A stretch of DNA of 64,000 nt from an uncultured Bacilli bacterium (GCA_934100165.1 CAKOPN010000003.1:140805-204804), one strand, 5' to 3'; shown: positions 25,294 through 34,659, numbered from the stretch's first letter. The notes: a model not told the origin generated them from the letters alone. Translations and numbers: made by a program.

Positions 25294-26046
25294 ATGTATA
25301 TAGATACACATTGTCATCTTAGTGAAGAAGATTATTCTTCCATAGATGAAGTTGTACAAAATGCATATAGCGCTAATGTAAAGAAACTCATTATAAGCGG
25401 ATGCGATAAAAAAAGCATTGAAGAATCAATTATTCTTGCAGAAAAATACGAAAATGTTTATTTAGCTTTAGGATATCATCCTAGTGAAGCAAATGTTATT
25501 ACAAAACAAGATATCGAAAGACTAGAAGATATAGTTAAAAGTAATAAAAAAGTAATTGCCATAGGTGAAATAGGACTGGATTATCATTGGGAAAAGGATA
25601 ATAAAGAAACACAAAAATCTCTTTTCAGATCAATGATTGAGTTGGCTAAAAAATATAGTTTACCAGTGGTAATTCATTCAAGAGATGCTTTTCAAGATAC
25701 CTATGATATTTTAAAAAAATCAAAGGTAAAATGTGTAATACACTGTTTTAGTGGCAATATAGAGAATGCTAAAATGTATATTAGTTTAGGATTTAAACTA
25801 GGCATTGGTGGTGTTTTAACATTTAAAAACTCGAAGTTAAAAGATGTTTTAAAAGAGTTAGAATTATCAAATATTGTTACGGAAACAGATTCACCATACT
25901 TAACGCCAGAACCATATAGGGGTAAGATAAATGAACCTAAGTATGTTAAGGAAATAATTTCAAGAATTAGCGAAATAAAAGAAATGGATATTGAAAGTGT
26001 AGAAAAAATTATTGAGCAGAATGTAAAAGATACGTTTGGAATATGA
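25294..26046 (+). CDS. tatD: TatD-family metal-dependent DNase
   Basis: The 250-residue protein has all TatD signatures: IDTHCHL (metal-binding HxH), GEIGLDYHW, VIHSRDA, HCFSG and TETDSPYL. TatD enzymes are 3'-5' exonucleases acting on DNA or RNA and D-aminoacyl-tRNA-type substrates have also been proposed for relatives. It follows metG by 11 bp, the metS-tatD order of Bacillus, so it probably belongs to the T-box operon. Active-site residues look intact. Confidence 0.93.
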   Translation: MYIDTHCHLSEEDYSSIDEVVQNAYSANVKKLIISGCDKKSIEESIILAEKYENVYLALGYHPSEANVITKQDIERLEDIVKSNKKVIAIGEIGLDYHWEKDNKETQKSLFRSMIELAKKYSLPVVIHSRDAFQDTYDILKKSKVKCVIHCFSGNIENAKMYISLGFKLGIGGVLTFKNSKLKDVLKELELSNIVTETDSPYLTPEPYRGKINEPKYVKEIISRISEIKEMDIESVEKIIEQNVKDTFGI

Positions 26047-26049
26047 AAA

Positions 26050-26078
26050 TTGACTAACAAATATAATTATGCTATTAT
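26050..26078 (+). promoter_or_regulatory. Promoter of the 3D-domain protein gene
   Basis: TTGACT (26050-26055), 17 bp, TATTAT (26073-26078) with an extended -10 TG at 26070-26071. Confidence 0.7.
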
Positions 26079-26100
26079 GTAATCATAGGAGTGATGACAA

Positions 26101-26676
26101 TTGAAGAAAACCATACGTATAATGAAAAAAGAATTGTTTGTGCTATTCTATGTTGTCGCCATTTTTGCTATTTTGTTACAAGTTGGAGAAGTAACTAAAA
26201 TTACGACTTATAATGTTTCAGGTATAAGTTCTTTAAAATCTTCTCATTTATTAACGGAGTTAAATACTAAAGCCGAAGAAGTAAGTAAAGAAATTCATAT
26301 GTATAGGTTAACATCTTATTATCCTGGGGATGAATGCAATAGTGGCTTTTGTACTGGTACAGGGTTATGCACTAAAGATTTCACGGTAAATGATAAGGGT
26401 TGGTACACATATAAAGGAAAAGTTGTACTTGCTGCTGCAACTACTTATTTACAAAAGAAGTTTGGTGTTAAAGAAAACAAACAATATTTTAAGTATTATG
26501 ATGAAGTAACAATTACTGTAGATGGGGAAGAATATGAAGGGTTAATACTAGATACCTGTGGTGCTTGTTATAAAAGCGAAAGAGTTGATTTATTTGTTGA
26601 AAATAAATCTAGTGCCATAGATAGAGGTTACAAAGGTATAAATATGATAAGTCTTGAGGTAACAAAGAAAAATTAA
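26101..26676 (+). CDS. Exported 3D-domain protein (YabE/YuiC-like), cysteine-containing variant
   Basis: A 191-residue protein with an N-terminal membrane anchor (residues 10-30). The C-terminal double-psi beta-barrel ends with LILDTCGACYKSERVDLFV, which parallels the DTGGAIKGNRIDLYF pattern of 3D domains that cleave or bind peptidoglycan. It occupies the yabE position between tatD and rsmA but lacks the G5 domain, and rnmV, normally next, is absent. The initiator is TTG at 26101, spaced 9 nt from AGGAG. Cysteines in STYYPGDECNSGFCTG and in DTCGAC could form disulphides. A cell-wall lytic role, perhaps in spore germination, is inferred. Confidence 0.72.
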   Translation: MKKTIRIMKKELFVLFYVVAIFAILLQVGEVTKITTYNVSGISSLKSSHLLTELNTKAEEVSKEIHMYRLTSYYPGDECNSGFCTGTGLCTKDFTVNDKGWYTYKGKVVLAAATTYLQKKFGVKENKQYFKYYDEVTITVDGEEYEGLILDTCGACYKSERVDLFVENKSSAIDRGYKGINMISLEVTKKN

Positions 26677-26703
26677 ATTTTACCAATTGTTTAGGAGAAT
26701 CTT

Positions 26704-27489
26704 ATGATAGAACATAATTTTAAAAAAAAATTTGGGCAAAATTTTATAAACGATAATAACATAATAAATAAGATAATCGATGCATCAAATGTAGAAAAAG
26801 ATTCTTTGATTATTGAAATAGGTCCAGGAGCAGGAGCATTGACTAAAAAATTAGTTGAAAAAGGAAAGGTTTTAGCATATGAAATAGATACTGACCTTGA
26901 AGGATATTTATTAGAAACATTTAAAGATTATGATAATATTGACTTTATTTTTGAAGATTTTTTGGATAGAGATATAAAAGAAGACATTAAAAAGTATTCA
27001 TATAATAAATTGTATGTAATAGCAAATCTACCATACTATATTACGACTCCAATTATAAATAAAATTATCAGTTCAGATATAAATGTATATAAGATAGTCA
27101 TAATGGTACAAAAAGAAGTTGGGGATAGGTTTTGTGCAAAAGTAGGAACAAAAGATTATTCATCAATAACTGTATTTTTAAACTATTATTTCGATATAAA
27201 AAAGGAGTTTATTGTATCAAGAAATGCCTTTTATCCTAGACCAAATGTTGATAGTATAGTTATATCTTTAACAAGAAAAAGTAATAATTATGAAGTTAAG
27301 GATGAAAATAAGTTATTTGAACTAATTAGAGAAAGTTTTAAATATAAAAGAAAAAATTTAAAAAATAATTTAAAAAAATATGATTTTGCAAAAATAGAAC
27401 ATGTTTTAAACACATTTGGAATGGATCAAAATGCAAGGGCCGAACAGTTAACACTTGAACAATTTATAGAAATTAGCAATGTAATATAA
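26704..27489 (+). CDS. rsmA: 16S rRNA dimethyladenosine transferase RsmA (KsgA)
   Basis: RsmA dimethylates A1518 and A1519 (E. coli numbering) of 16S rRNA late in 30S assembly. The 261-residue protein starts with KKKFGQNFINDNNI, has SAM motif I EIGPGAGALTKKL, the catalytic NLPYYITTPII, and a C-terminal helical domain with FKYKRKNLKNNL. AGGAG precedes the ATG and an intrinsic terminator follows. Standard length. Confidence 0.96.
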   Translation: MIEHNFKKKFGQNFINDNNIINKIIDASNVEKDSLIIEIGPGAGALTKKLVEKGKVLAYEIDTDLEGYLLETFKDYDNIDFIFEDFLDRDIKEDIKKYSYNKLYVIANLPYYITTPIINKIISSDINVYKIVIMVQKEVGDRFCAKVGTKDYSSITVFLNYYFDIKKEFIVSRNAFYPRPNVDSIVISLTRKSNNYEVKDENKLFELIRESFKYKRKNLKNNLKKYDFAKIEHVLNTFGMDQNARAEQLTLEQFIEISNVI

Positions 27490-27502
27490 GTAAAAATAAA
27501 GG

Positions 27503-27536
27503 AATAATTCACGTCAAAAATGAATTATTTTTTTTT
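27503..27536 (+). terminator. Intrinsic terminator after rsmA
   Basis: AATAATTCA (27503-27511) pairs with TGAATTATT (27521-27529), followed by TTTTTTT. Confidence 0.8.
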
Positions 27537-27564
27537 ATAAGCATAAAATTACTTAGGTGATAGA

Positions 27565-28329
27565 ATGAATTATAAAGTTGGTGATTTGGTTACTAGAATA
27601 TCACATAATAATGATATACTTTTTAAAATTATTAGTATAGAAGATGAAATAGCATATTTAAAGGGCGTTGATGTAAGACTAATTGCAGATAGTGATTTGG
27701 ATGATTTAGAGAAAGCAACGGAAATAAAGGAAGATGATACGGAAATTACTAGTAGCATTAACAAAGAGATATCTTTAGATAGAAATGAGTATTTTTATCT
27801 TCCTGGAAAAATTCTTCATATTGATTCAGATACAGATTACTTGAAAAGGTGTATGAAGCTTTATAAAAAACTAAAAATAATGGCATATGGAGTAGTAATT
27901 GATGAAAGCGATGTAAGTAGTAATATAAATGAATATTTAACGGAAATAAGACCAAATATAGTTGTAATAACTGGTCATGATGCATATTTTAACAGAGGGA
28001 AAAAAACATACAAAAATAGTGATAATTTTATTAAAGCAGTATTAGAAGCCAGAAAGTATGAAAATAGTCAAGAAAGGCTAATCATTATTGCAGGTGCATG
28101 TCAGTCAAATTATGAAGAGCTAATAAAAGCTGGTGCTAACTTTGCCAGTAGTCCAAAAAGAATAAATATTCATGCATTAGATCCAGCTATAGTTGCATCG
28201 CTAATTTCACTATCAAGTAAAAATAAAGAAATTGATCTAATAAAGATAATTAACAGTACAAAATATAAAGAGGAAGGGATGGGGGGTATTATTACTAATG
28301 GAACTATGTATGTGGGGTATCCAAGATGA
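27565..28329 (+). CDS. yabG: YabG-family sporulation protease
   Basis: YabG is a mother-cell protease (peptidase family U57) that trims spore-coat proteins and enables their cross-linking. The 254-residue protein begins NYKVGDLVTRISHNNDILFKI, the characteristic N-terminal barrel, and contains VVITGHDAYFNRG and IIAGACQSNYEELIKAGANFASSPKRINIHALDP, which match the family core. It starts after TTAGGTGATAG and overlaps veg by 4 bp. It lies in its usual place between rsmA and veg. Confidence 0.9.
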   Translation: MNYKVGDLVTRISHNNDILFKIISIEDEIAYLKGVDVRLIADSDLDDLEKATEIKEDDTEITSSINKEISLDRNEYFYLPGKILHIDSDTDYLKRCMKLYKKLKIMAYGVVIDESDVSSNINEYLTEIRPNIVVITGHDAYFNRGKKTYKNSDNFIKAVLEARKYENSQERLIIIAGACQSNYEELIKAGANFASSPKRINIHALDPAIVASLISLSSKNKEIDLIKIINSTKYKEEGMGGIITNGTMYVGYPR

Positions 28330-28538
28330 ATATAATGAAAATTAGAAAAGATTTAGAAAGTAACAAAGGAAAACTGATTCATTTTAAATATAATGGTGCA
28401 AGAAACCAAATTGAAGAGTTTGATGGTATAATTGAGGACACTTATAATGCTATTTTTACCATAAGATTAGATAATAAAATAAAAACTTTTACATATAGCG
28501 ATATATTAACGGAGATTCTAGAACTCTTTATTCAATAA
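28326..28538 (+). CDS. veg: Veg protein
   Basis: This 70-residue protein matches Veg: IRKDLESNKGKLIHFKYNGARNQIEEFDGIIEDTYNAIFTI with the small Sm-like beta-barrel of the family. In Bacillus Veg is abundant and stimulates biofilm matrix genes by acting on SinR. An in-frame second ATG (28335) is an alternative start. It overlaps yabG by 4 bp, which is unusual because Bacillus veg has its own strong promoter. Confidence 0.9.
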   Translation: MNIMKIRKDLESNKGKLIHFKYNGARNQIEEFDGIIEDTYNAIFTIRLDNKIKTFTYSDILTEILELFIQ

Positions 28539-28541
28539 TAG

Positions 28542-28570
28542 TTGCAAAAAGAGTAAAATTATTATAAAAT
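28542..28570 (+). promoter_or_regulatory. Candidate promoter of spoVG
   Basis: TTGCAA (28542-28547), 17 bp, TAAAAT (28565-28570). A second -10-like TATACT lies at 28586-28591. No clear sigma-H motif was seen. Confidence 0.5.
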
Positions 28571-28610
28571 ATTTACATAAAGTTGTATACTTTAGAGGGA
28601 GGATATTAAA

Positions 28611-28892
28611 GTGGAAATTACATCTGTAAAAGTAAAAAAAGAAGAACGTGAAGGTTCACGCATGAAAGGAAGAGCATCTGTTTTAATAGACGATGGACTT
28701 GCAATTCACAACATTAGAATCATTGAAGGAAAAAATGGACTATTTATAGCAATGCCAAGCACTTCAAGAGAAGTTGAAAACGAAGATGGAGAAATGGTAA
28801 CAGTTCACCGCGATACAGTTCATCCAATAAATCCAGAAGTTCGTGCAATGTTTGAAGAAGCAATCTTAAAAGCATATAACGAAGCAGAATAA
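28611..28892 (+). CDS. spoVG: SpoVG RNA/DNA-binding regulator
   Basis: SpoVG is a site-specific nucleic-acid-binding protein that affects sporulation, cell division and virulence genes across Firmicutes. The 93-residue protein starts with GTG after GGGAGG and contains RMKGRASVLIDDGLAIHNIRIIEG, GLFIAMPS and DTVHPINPEVR, all diagnostic. It is followed by a strong intrinsic terminator, so it forms a single-gene unit. Confidence 0.96.
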   Translation: MEITSVKVKKEEREGSRMKGRASVLIDDGLAIHNIRIIEGKNGLFIAMPSTSREVENEDGEMVTVHRDTVHPINPEVRAMFEEAILKAYNEAE

Positions 28893-28899
28893 TGAAAAC

Positions 28900-28924
28900 A
28901 AGTAGGCCAAAAGCCTACTTTTAT
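28900..28924 (+). terminator. Intrinsic terminator after spoVG
   Basis: AAGTAGGC (28900-28907) pairs with GCCTACTT (28913-28920), followed by TTAT. Confidence 0.75.
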
Positions 28925-28980
28925 AATGCTTTGAGAATTTTTTAGTTATCTATAACATATGATATTTCAGGAGGATAACT

Positions 28981-29274
28981 ATGGAAAAAATTGAAGCAGA
29001 TGTTGTAAGTTACAACCATGGAATAACATTAGTAGAAAGAAAAAGCCTTATGATTACAGGAGTTAAAAAAATAGAAAATTTTGATGATGAAGAGTTTTTA
29101 ATGGAAACTACCATGGGCTTTTTAGTAATTAAAGGAGAAGGCCTAGAACTAATTAAGTTAGATACTATGCAAGGCAATGTTTCTATAAAAGGAATGATAA
29201 AGGGGATAAATTATATTGAAGATGTAAAAACAAAAGACAAAGAACAAGGAATTTTTAATAGATTATTTAAATAA
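28981..29274 (+). CDS. yabP: Sporulation protein YabP
   Basis: This 97-residue protein matches the YabP/YqfC family: NHGITLVERKSLMITGVKKIENFDDEEFLMETTMGFLVIKGEGLEL. YabP and YabQ are mother-cell proteins, YabQ being needed for cortex formation. CAGGAGG precedes the ATG. It shares one base with yabQ (TAATG), so they are co-translated. Family call is good from the motif and the pair. Confidence 0.9.
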   Translation: MEKIEADVVSYNHGITLVERKSLMITGVKKIENFDDEEFLMETTMGFLVIKGEGLELIKLDTMQGNVSIKGMIKGINYIEDVKTKDKEQGIFNRLFK

Positions 29275-29585
29275 TGGATTTAGAAATACAGATTCAGTCC
29301 TTAATATCAACATGTGTATATGGAATGTTTTTATCATTTACCTATAATTTACTTTATCGTTTTCTTTATACAAAAAATAAAGTTATGTTAATAGTAAATA
29401 ACTTTATATACATGATACTTAATGTACTTTTGTATTTTACAATGCTGATGATTATAAATGATGGAGTAGTGCATATATATTTTTTATTGATGACTTTTTT
29501 AGGTTTTTTTATTGGTAATTTAAAGTGTAAAAATATAAGAAGTAAAGTGAAGATTAAGGAAGAGGCTGAAGACTTGAATAACTAA
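29274..29585 (+). CDS. yabQ: Spore cortex biosynthesis protein YabQ
   Basis: This 103-residue protein has three hydrophobic helices and the N-terminal motif IQSLISTCVYGMFLSFTYNLLYRFL, typical of YabQ, a mother-cell outer-forespore-membrane protein required for the spore cortex. It is shorter than the Bacillus protein (about 200 residues) and lacks its extra C-terminal helices. It overlaps yabP by one base. divIC, which follows in Bacillus, is not seen here. Confidence 0.85.
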   Translation: MDLEIQIQSLISTCVYGMFLSFTYNLLYRFLYTKNKVMLIVNNFIYMILNVLLYFTMLMIINDGVVHIYFLLMTFLGFFIGNLKCKNIRSKVKIKEEAEDLNN

Positions 29586-29649
29586 TCTTCTCTTTTATTT
29601 TGCTTTTAACTAGTGTATAATATGTATAGTGATGTAAGGGAGGCATTAG

Positions 29650-30618
29650 ATGACTATTCTAGATGAAAAAGAAAAAATCAAAAAACTTATTGAAAGTTCT
29701 GAACATATCTACATTATGGCACATAAGTATCTAGATTTGGATGCCATAGGTAGTGCCATAGGTATGTATGAGTTTATTAAGGAATATGATAAAAAAACTA
29801 CTATAATTATAGATGATAGAAGTAAAGAAGCTGGAGTAAAAAAAATTATAGATAAGATGGGAGATTTGTATCGTATTAGAAGAGCTAGTAAGATAAAGTC
29901 AAAAATTACTGACAATGACTTGCTAATAGTTGTTGATACTAATAAAGATACTCTTTTACAAAATGAATCAATTTTACCAATGTTTAAAAACGTAATGGTC
30001 ATAGATCATCATGATTTAACAGAAAAGTCAATAAACAAAGGCTTAGTAATTATTGATGAAGATTCATCAAGTACTTGTGAAATGGTCGCTGATTTACTAG
30101 ATGCAGAAAAAATAAGCTTTGATGAAGATGTTGCAACAATACTTTTGGCAGGAATCGTGCTTGATACAAATAATTATGTCTTGAAAACTACAGCAAATAC
30201 GTATAGAATATCATATATTCTTGCAACAAAAGGAGCAGATCCTACATATGTTCAATATCTTTTAAAACAAGATATGAAATCATACATAGCAAGACAAAAG
30301 GTTATTACAAACGTAAAAATAGTCAAAAATATAGCCATAACAGCAGCAAAGTCTAATGTTAAGTATAAAAGAGAAGAACTTGCAAAAATTGCAGATACAT
30401 TGCTTCAATTTCATAATATAGAAGCTTCGTTTGTAATTGGAAAATTAGATGACAACACAGTGGGAATAAGTGCAAGATCTCAAGGAAAGATAAATGTTGG
30501 AAAAATCTTAGAGAACTTTAATGGTGGTGGAGATAACCATGAAGCAGGAGCTAGATTTGAAACCAAAAGATTAAAAGATGTAGAAGATAAGTTGAAAAAT
30601 ATACTTAAAAATATATAG
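29650..30618 (+). CDS. DHH/DHHA1 phosphodiesterase at the gdpP locus (short form without sensor domains)
   Basis: The 322-residue protein has the DHH motifs of nanoRNases and c-di-AMP phosphodiesterases: [14 protein letters not shown] (metal-binding DxD), [15 protein letters not shown], and a DHHA1 domain with [12 protein letters not shown]. Its position just before rplI and dnaB is that of gdpP in Bacilli, but GdpP is about 650 residues and has two membrane helices, a PAS-like and a GGDEF-like domain at its N-terminus; none is present here. It may act on c-di-AMP or pApA, or as a nanoRNase. GGGAGG precedes the ATG. Confidence 0.8.
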   Translation: MTILDEKEKIKKLIESSEHIYIMAHKYLDLDAIGSAIGMYEFIKEYDKKTTIIIDDRSKEAGVKKIIDKMGDLYRIRRASKIKSKITDNDLLIVVDTNKDTLLQNESILPMFKNVMVIDHHDLTEKSINKGLVIIDEDSSSTCEMVADLLDAEKISFDEDVATILLAGIVLDTNNYVLKTTANTYRISYILATKGADPTYVQYLLKQDMKSYIARQKVITNVKIVKNIAITAAKSNVKYKREELAKIADTLLQFHNIEASFVIGKLDDNTVGISARSQGKINVGKILENFNGGGDNHEAGARFETKRLKDVEDKLKNILKNI

Positions 30619-30628
30619 GGAGGTATTT

Positions 30629-31069
30629 ATGAAGGTAATATTTTTAAAAGATTTGAAAGGTCAAGGAAAAAAAGGCGAAATTAAAGAGGTAAAAGATGGT
30701 TATGCTCAAAATTTTTTAATTAAGAATCATTACGCTGAAAAATTAACTGAAGAAACATTTCAAAACTACCTAACTGAAAAAAAGGAGGAAAAAATTCTAG
30801 ATGATCAAAAAAGAAAAGAAGCTTTAGAGACTAAATCAGTGCTAGAGAAAATAGAGTTAGTATTTAAAGTAAAAACTGGTCAAATGGACAAGGTGTTTGG
30901 AAGTGTATCTTCAAAACAAATAAAAGATGATCTAGAAAAATTAGGAATCATCGTCGATAAAAAACAAATTGATATAAAAGAAGGAATTTCAACACTTGGT
31001 TATCACAATGTTAATATAGAATTATATAAAGATATAGTAGGAGTGATAAAAGTAAAACTTGAAAAATAA
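30629..31069 (+). CDS. rplI: Large ribosomal subunit protein bL9
   Basis: The 146-residue protein starts [31 protein letters not shown], the diagnostic N-terminal rRNA-binding domain of bL9, followed by the long connecting helix (residues 45-75) and the C-terminal domain ([10 protein letters not shown]). It lies 10 bp after the phosphodiesterase gene and 12 bp before dnaB, the usual gdpP-rplI-dnaB cluster. Confidence 0.96.
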   Translation: MKVIFLKDLKGQGKKGEIKEVKDGYAQNFLIKNHYAEKLTEETFQNYLTEKKEEKILDDQKRKEALETKSVLEKIELVFKVKTGQMDKVFGSVSSKQIKDDLEKLGIIVDKKQIDIKEGISTLGYHNVNIELYKDIVGVIKVKLEK

Positions 31070-31081
31070 GGAGGTGTAACT

Positions 31082-32437
31082 GTGGCAATTAAGGAAATAC
31101 CTAGTGATTTAACGGCAGAAAAATCAGTACTGGGCTCAATGTTCTTATCTTCATATGCATTGCAAAAAGCCTGTGACGCTTTAACTACAGAGTCTTTCTA
31201 CTATGATTCAAATGCTAAAATATTTAATACTGTTAGTAACATGTTTGCAAAAAGGATTCCTATAGATGCTACAACTGTTACATCAGAATTAAAAAATCAA
31301 GGGATTTTAAAAGAAGTTGGTGGAGTAGAATATTTAACAGAAATATTTGATTTAGTGCCAACAGCATCAAATGTAGATCAATATATAAAGATTGTAGAAG
31401 AAGCTGCCATGCGTAGACGACTTATTTCAGTATCAAAAGAAATAACTGATTCTGCATATGATAAGTCAAATGATACTAATACAACACTTGATGATGCTGA
31501 AAGAAAAATATTGAGTGTTGTAAAGAACAGAAGGTCTACGGAGTTTAGAGGCATAAAAGAGGTTTTACAGAGCACAAAAGAGAACTTAGAAAAGCTTTCA
31601 ATGCAAAAAGGTGAAGTAACAGGTTTACCAACTGGTTGGGAACGTCTAGATAAAATTACAGCAGGTCTTCATGAGGGAGCTCTTATAATTATAGCAGCAC
31701 GTCCAGCTATGGGAAAAAGTGCTTGGGCATTAAATCTTGCAACAAATGCAGCTATAAATAGTGGTAAAACTGTAGCAATATTTAACCTAGAAATGAGTGC
31801 GGAAAGTTTAGCATCCAGAATGATAGCGTCAGTTGGTCATGTAGAAGGATATAAACTTGCAACTGGAAACTTAGAAAATGATTGGGACAACGTTAATGAA
31901 GCACTTAGTAAACTAGAAAATACAAATCTATATATGGATGATACAGCAGGTATCACAATAGGAGAAATAAGAAGTAAATGTCGCCGTCTAGCAAATAGTG
32001 AAAAAGGGTTAGACCTTGTAATAATCGATTACTTACAGCTTATAACCTCTTCTGTTAACTATGGAACAAATAGGCAGCAAGAAGTATCAGATATTTCAAG
32101 ATCACTAAAGCTTATGGCACTTGAATTGAAGGTTCCAGTAGTGGCACTTGCTCAGTTATCACGTTCTGCAGAGCAAAGAAAAGAAAATCCTAGACCAATC
32201 TTAAGTGACTTAAGAGAATCTGGATCAATAGAACAGGATGCTGATATAGTAGCATTCCTTTATAGAGAGGATTATTACAAAAAAGACTTAGAGAAAAAAG
32301 ATCAAGTCAGTGATTGCGAATTTATAATAGCAAAACATCGTAATGGTGCCACAGGAACAGTACCATTAAGATTTAAAAAAGATATATCAAAATTTTTCTC
32401 TGTATTTGATGAAAAAAGTGGTGATGGTAGTGAATAA
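31082..32437 (+). CDS. dnaB: Replicative DNA helicase DnaB (DnaC in Bacillus)
   Basis: DnaB is the hexameric helicase at the replication fork. The 451-residue protein has the N-terminal helical domain (SVLGSMFLSSYALQKA) and RecA-like core with Walker A AARPAMGKSAWAL, VIIDYLQLI (Walker B), SRSAEQRKENPRPILSDLRESGSIEQDAD, and FIIAKHRNGATG. GTG at 31082 follows AAGGAGGTG. No intein is present. The next gene starts inside its last codons. Confidence 0.96.
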   Translation: MAIKEIPSDLTAEKSVLGSMFLSSYALQKACDALTTESFYYDSNAKIFNTVSNMFAKRIPIDATTVTSELKNQGILKEVGGVEYLTEIFDLVPTASNVDQYIKIVEEAAMRRRLISVSKEITDSAYDKSNDTNTTLDDAERKILSVVKNRRSTEFRGIKEVLQSTKENLEKLSMQKGEVTGLPTGWERLDKITAGLHEGALIIIAARPAMGKSAWALNLATNAAINSGKTVAIFNLEMSAESLASRMIASVGHVEGYKLATGNLENDWDNVNEALSKLENTNLYMDDTAGITIGEIRSKCRRLANSEKGLDLVIIDYLQLITSSVNYGTNRQQEVSDISRSLKLMALELKVPVVALAQLSRSAEQRKENPRPILSDLRESGSIEQDADIVAFLYREDYYKKDLEKKDQVSDCEFIIAKHRNGATGTVPLRFKKDISKFFSVFDEKSGDGSE

Positions 32438-33896
32438 AAAGGGAATATTAGTAACGTTATTTTGTCTTGTATTGAGTTCTTTTGTATTCTTTGTAGGACA
32501 TAAACAAAATGCAGAACCAAAAGAGTTGTACAAGGTATATTTAAAAGGTGAAGCAATTGGATATATTGAAAATAAAGAACTTTTAGAGTCATATATAGAT
32601 AAAGCTCAAACATCTATTAAAGAAAAATATAAAGTTGATAAAGTATATCCACCTAATGAACTTGATATTATCAAAGAGGTTACTTATAATCAAGAAGCTT
32701 CAAAAGAGTCAGAAATATATGAAAAAATTAAAGATCTTTCACCTTTTACCATAAATGGATACATTATAACAATAAAAGGTATTGATGTCATAACCGAAGA
32801 CAAAGGTGAAGTTAAAACAGACGATGTAGAGCTTTATGTCCTTGATAAAGAGTTGTTTCAAAAAGGGATAGAGAATACTGTTGCAGTTTTTATAAGTACT
32901 GAAGATTATAATAATTTTATAAATGATACACAATCAGAAATAAAAGATGTCGGTTCAATCATAGAAGACTTATATATTAAAAATAAAATCACCATAAAAG
33001 AAGGCAAAATATCAACGGAAGAGAAGATTTTTACAGATATTGAAGAATTAGATAAATATCTATTGTTTGGTACAACTAAAGAACAAGAAAAATATGTGGT
33101 AAAAGATGGTGACACAATATCTGACATAGCATACAATAATAAGCTTTCAGTCGAAGAATTTTTAATAGCAAACCCTGAGTTTACAAATGAAAACAACTTG
33201 CTTTATGAGGGACAAATTGTTAATTTAGGACTTATCAATCCATTATTTAGCTTAATTGAAGAAGATCACGTTGTAGAGCTTCAAACACAAAAATATGATA
33301 CAAAAATAGAATATGATGAAAATCTTCTTGCAGGTTATGAAAGAGTAAAACAAGAGGGTGTTGATGGCACAATTAAAGTTACTAAAAAAGTTCAAAAATC
33401 AAATGGTGAAATAGAGTCAGCCGTAATTACTAACACCGAAACTGTTAAACCAAGCATTAGTAAAATAATTATAAAGGGTAGTAAAGTAATTCCTACAGTA
33501 GGTAATTTAAATGTTTGGGCTTGGCCTACTAACAAACCATATATTATAACAAGTTCATATGGATGGCGTTGGGGAAAACTTCACGAAGGATTAGATATAT
33601 CTGGTACAGGTTATGGTTCTCCAATATATGCCGCAAATAATGGTGTAGTAGATAAAGCAGGATACACAAATATAAATGGTAATTATATTTATATAAATCA
33701 TAACAATGGTTATTACACAGTTTATGCTCACTTAGCATCCATCAATGTTAAAGTAGGGCAAGCAGTTTCTATGGGACAAAAAATAGGTACGATGGGACAA
33801 AGTGGTTATGCTTTCGGAACACACTTGCATTTTTCAGTATTTAGAGGATATCCTTTCGTTGGAGGATATACAATAAATCCACTTAGTTTGTATTAA
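32424..33896 (+). CDS. Membrane-anchored LysM/G5/M23 metallopeptidase
   Basis: About 490 residues. An N-terminal membrane segment (KGILVTLFCLVLSSFVFFVG) is followed by an extracytoplasmic region, a LysM peptidoglycan-binding domain (YVVKDGDTISDIAYNNKLSVEEFL), a G5 domain ending near KGSKVI, and a C-terminal LytM-type M23 endopeptidase with SSYGWRWGKLHEGLDI (HxxxD zinc ligands) and HLHFSV (HxH). All catalytic residues look intact. The start is uncertain: ATG 32424, GTG 32430 or upstream TTG 32406 all lie inside the end of dnaB. The family cleaves peptidoglycan cross-links during growth or division. Confidence 0.87.
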   Translation: MVVNKKGILVTLFCLVLSSFVFFVGHKQNAEPKELYKVYLKGEAIGYIENKELLESYIDKAQTSIKEKYKVDKVYPPNELDIIKEVTYNQEASKESEIYEKIKDLSPFTINGYIITIKGIDVITEDKGEVKTDDVELYVLDKELFQKGIENTVAVFISTEDYNNFINDTQSEIKDVGSIIEDLYIKNKITIKEGKISTEEKIFTDIEELDKYLLFGTTKEQEKYVVKDGDTISDIAYNNKLSVEEFLIANPEFTNENNLLYEGQIVNLGLINPLFSLIEEDHVVELQTQKYDTKIEYDENLLAGYERVKQEGVDGTIKVTKKVQKSNGEIESAVITNTETVKPSISKIIIKGSKVIPTVGNLNVWAWPTNKPYIITSSYGWRWGKLHEGLDISGTGYGSPIYAANNGVVDKAGYTNINGNYIYINHNNGYYTVYAHLASINVKVGQAVSMGQKIGTMGQSGYAFGTHLHFSVFRGYPFVGGYTINPLSLY

Positions 33897-33897
33897 A

Positions 33898-34659
33898 ATG
33901 AAAGTACAAGTATTAGCAAGTGGTTCCAAAGGAAATTGTACATACATAGAAACTGAAAATACTAAACTTCTAATCGATGCTGGAATAAATTATCCAAGAC
34001 TAAAAAATGAGCTTGAAAAAATAAATGTTAATCCAGATACAATAGATGCTATGATAATAAGTCATACACATAAAGATCACGTTAGTGGTCTTTCTTCAAT
34101 AACCAAGAAAACAAATTTAACAGTATTTATAAAAAGAGAGCTTCTTGAAGAAGTAAGAAAAGTAATACCAATCGATAAAATTGAAATAATTGATGATTCT
34201 GTTGATATTAAAGATTTGCATATTGACCTAATAAATGCATCACATGATGTTCCTGCTTTTGGATTCATTCTTGATGATGGGAAAAATAGCGCTGTTTATT
34301 TAACAGATACAGGATATATAAATAGAAAATATTTTTCACTTACTAAAAACAAGACGATTTATATAATAGAGTCAAATCATGATGAAAAAATGCTTATGGA
34401 GGGAAAGTATCCTTATATATTAAAGCAACGTGTAATAAGCGATAAGGGTCACTTGTCAAATAGTTACACAGCACGATATTTGAATAAAACAATAGGGAAT
34501 AATACTAAATATATAATTCTAGCTCACATTAGTGAAAACAATAATACTCCAGAGCTAGCATATTCTACTGTAAGTACTTTATTAAAAGAAAATAATTTTG
34601 ATGAAAAAAATATTATTGTAGCTAAGCAATATGAAGAAACAGAAATGGTGGAAGTGTAA
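33898..34659 (+). CDS. walJ: WalJ/YycJ-family metallo-beta-lactamase-fold hydrolase
   Basis: The 253-residue protein has the MBL zinc motif IISHTHKDHVSGL and begins KVQVLASGSKGNCTYIETENTKLLIDAG, typical of YycJ/WalJ/VicX. In Bacillus this gene ends the walRKHIJ operon and precedes rlmH as here, but walR and walK are not in this window. It is a putative exonuclease linking replication and cell division; that role is from relatives. It follows the M23 gene by one base and overlaps rlmH by one base. Confidence 0.88.
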   Translation: MKVQVLASGSKGNCTYIETENTKLLIDAGINYPRLKNELEKINVNPDTIDAMIISHTHKDHVSGLSSITKKTNLTVFIKRELLEEVRKVIPIDKIEIIDDSVDIKDLHIDLINASHDVPAFGFILDDGKNSAVYLTDTGYINRKYFSLTKNKTIYIIESNHDEKMLMEGKYPYILKQRVISDKGHLSNSYTARYLNKTIGNNTKYIILAHISENNNTPELAYSTVSTLLKENNFDEKNIIVAKQYEETEMVEV

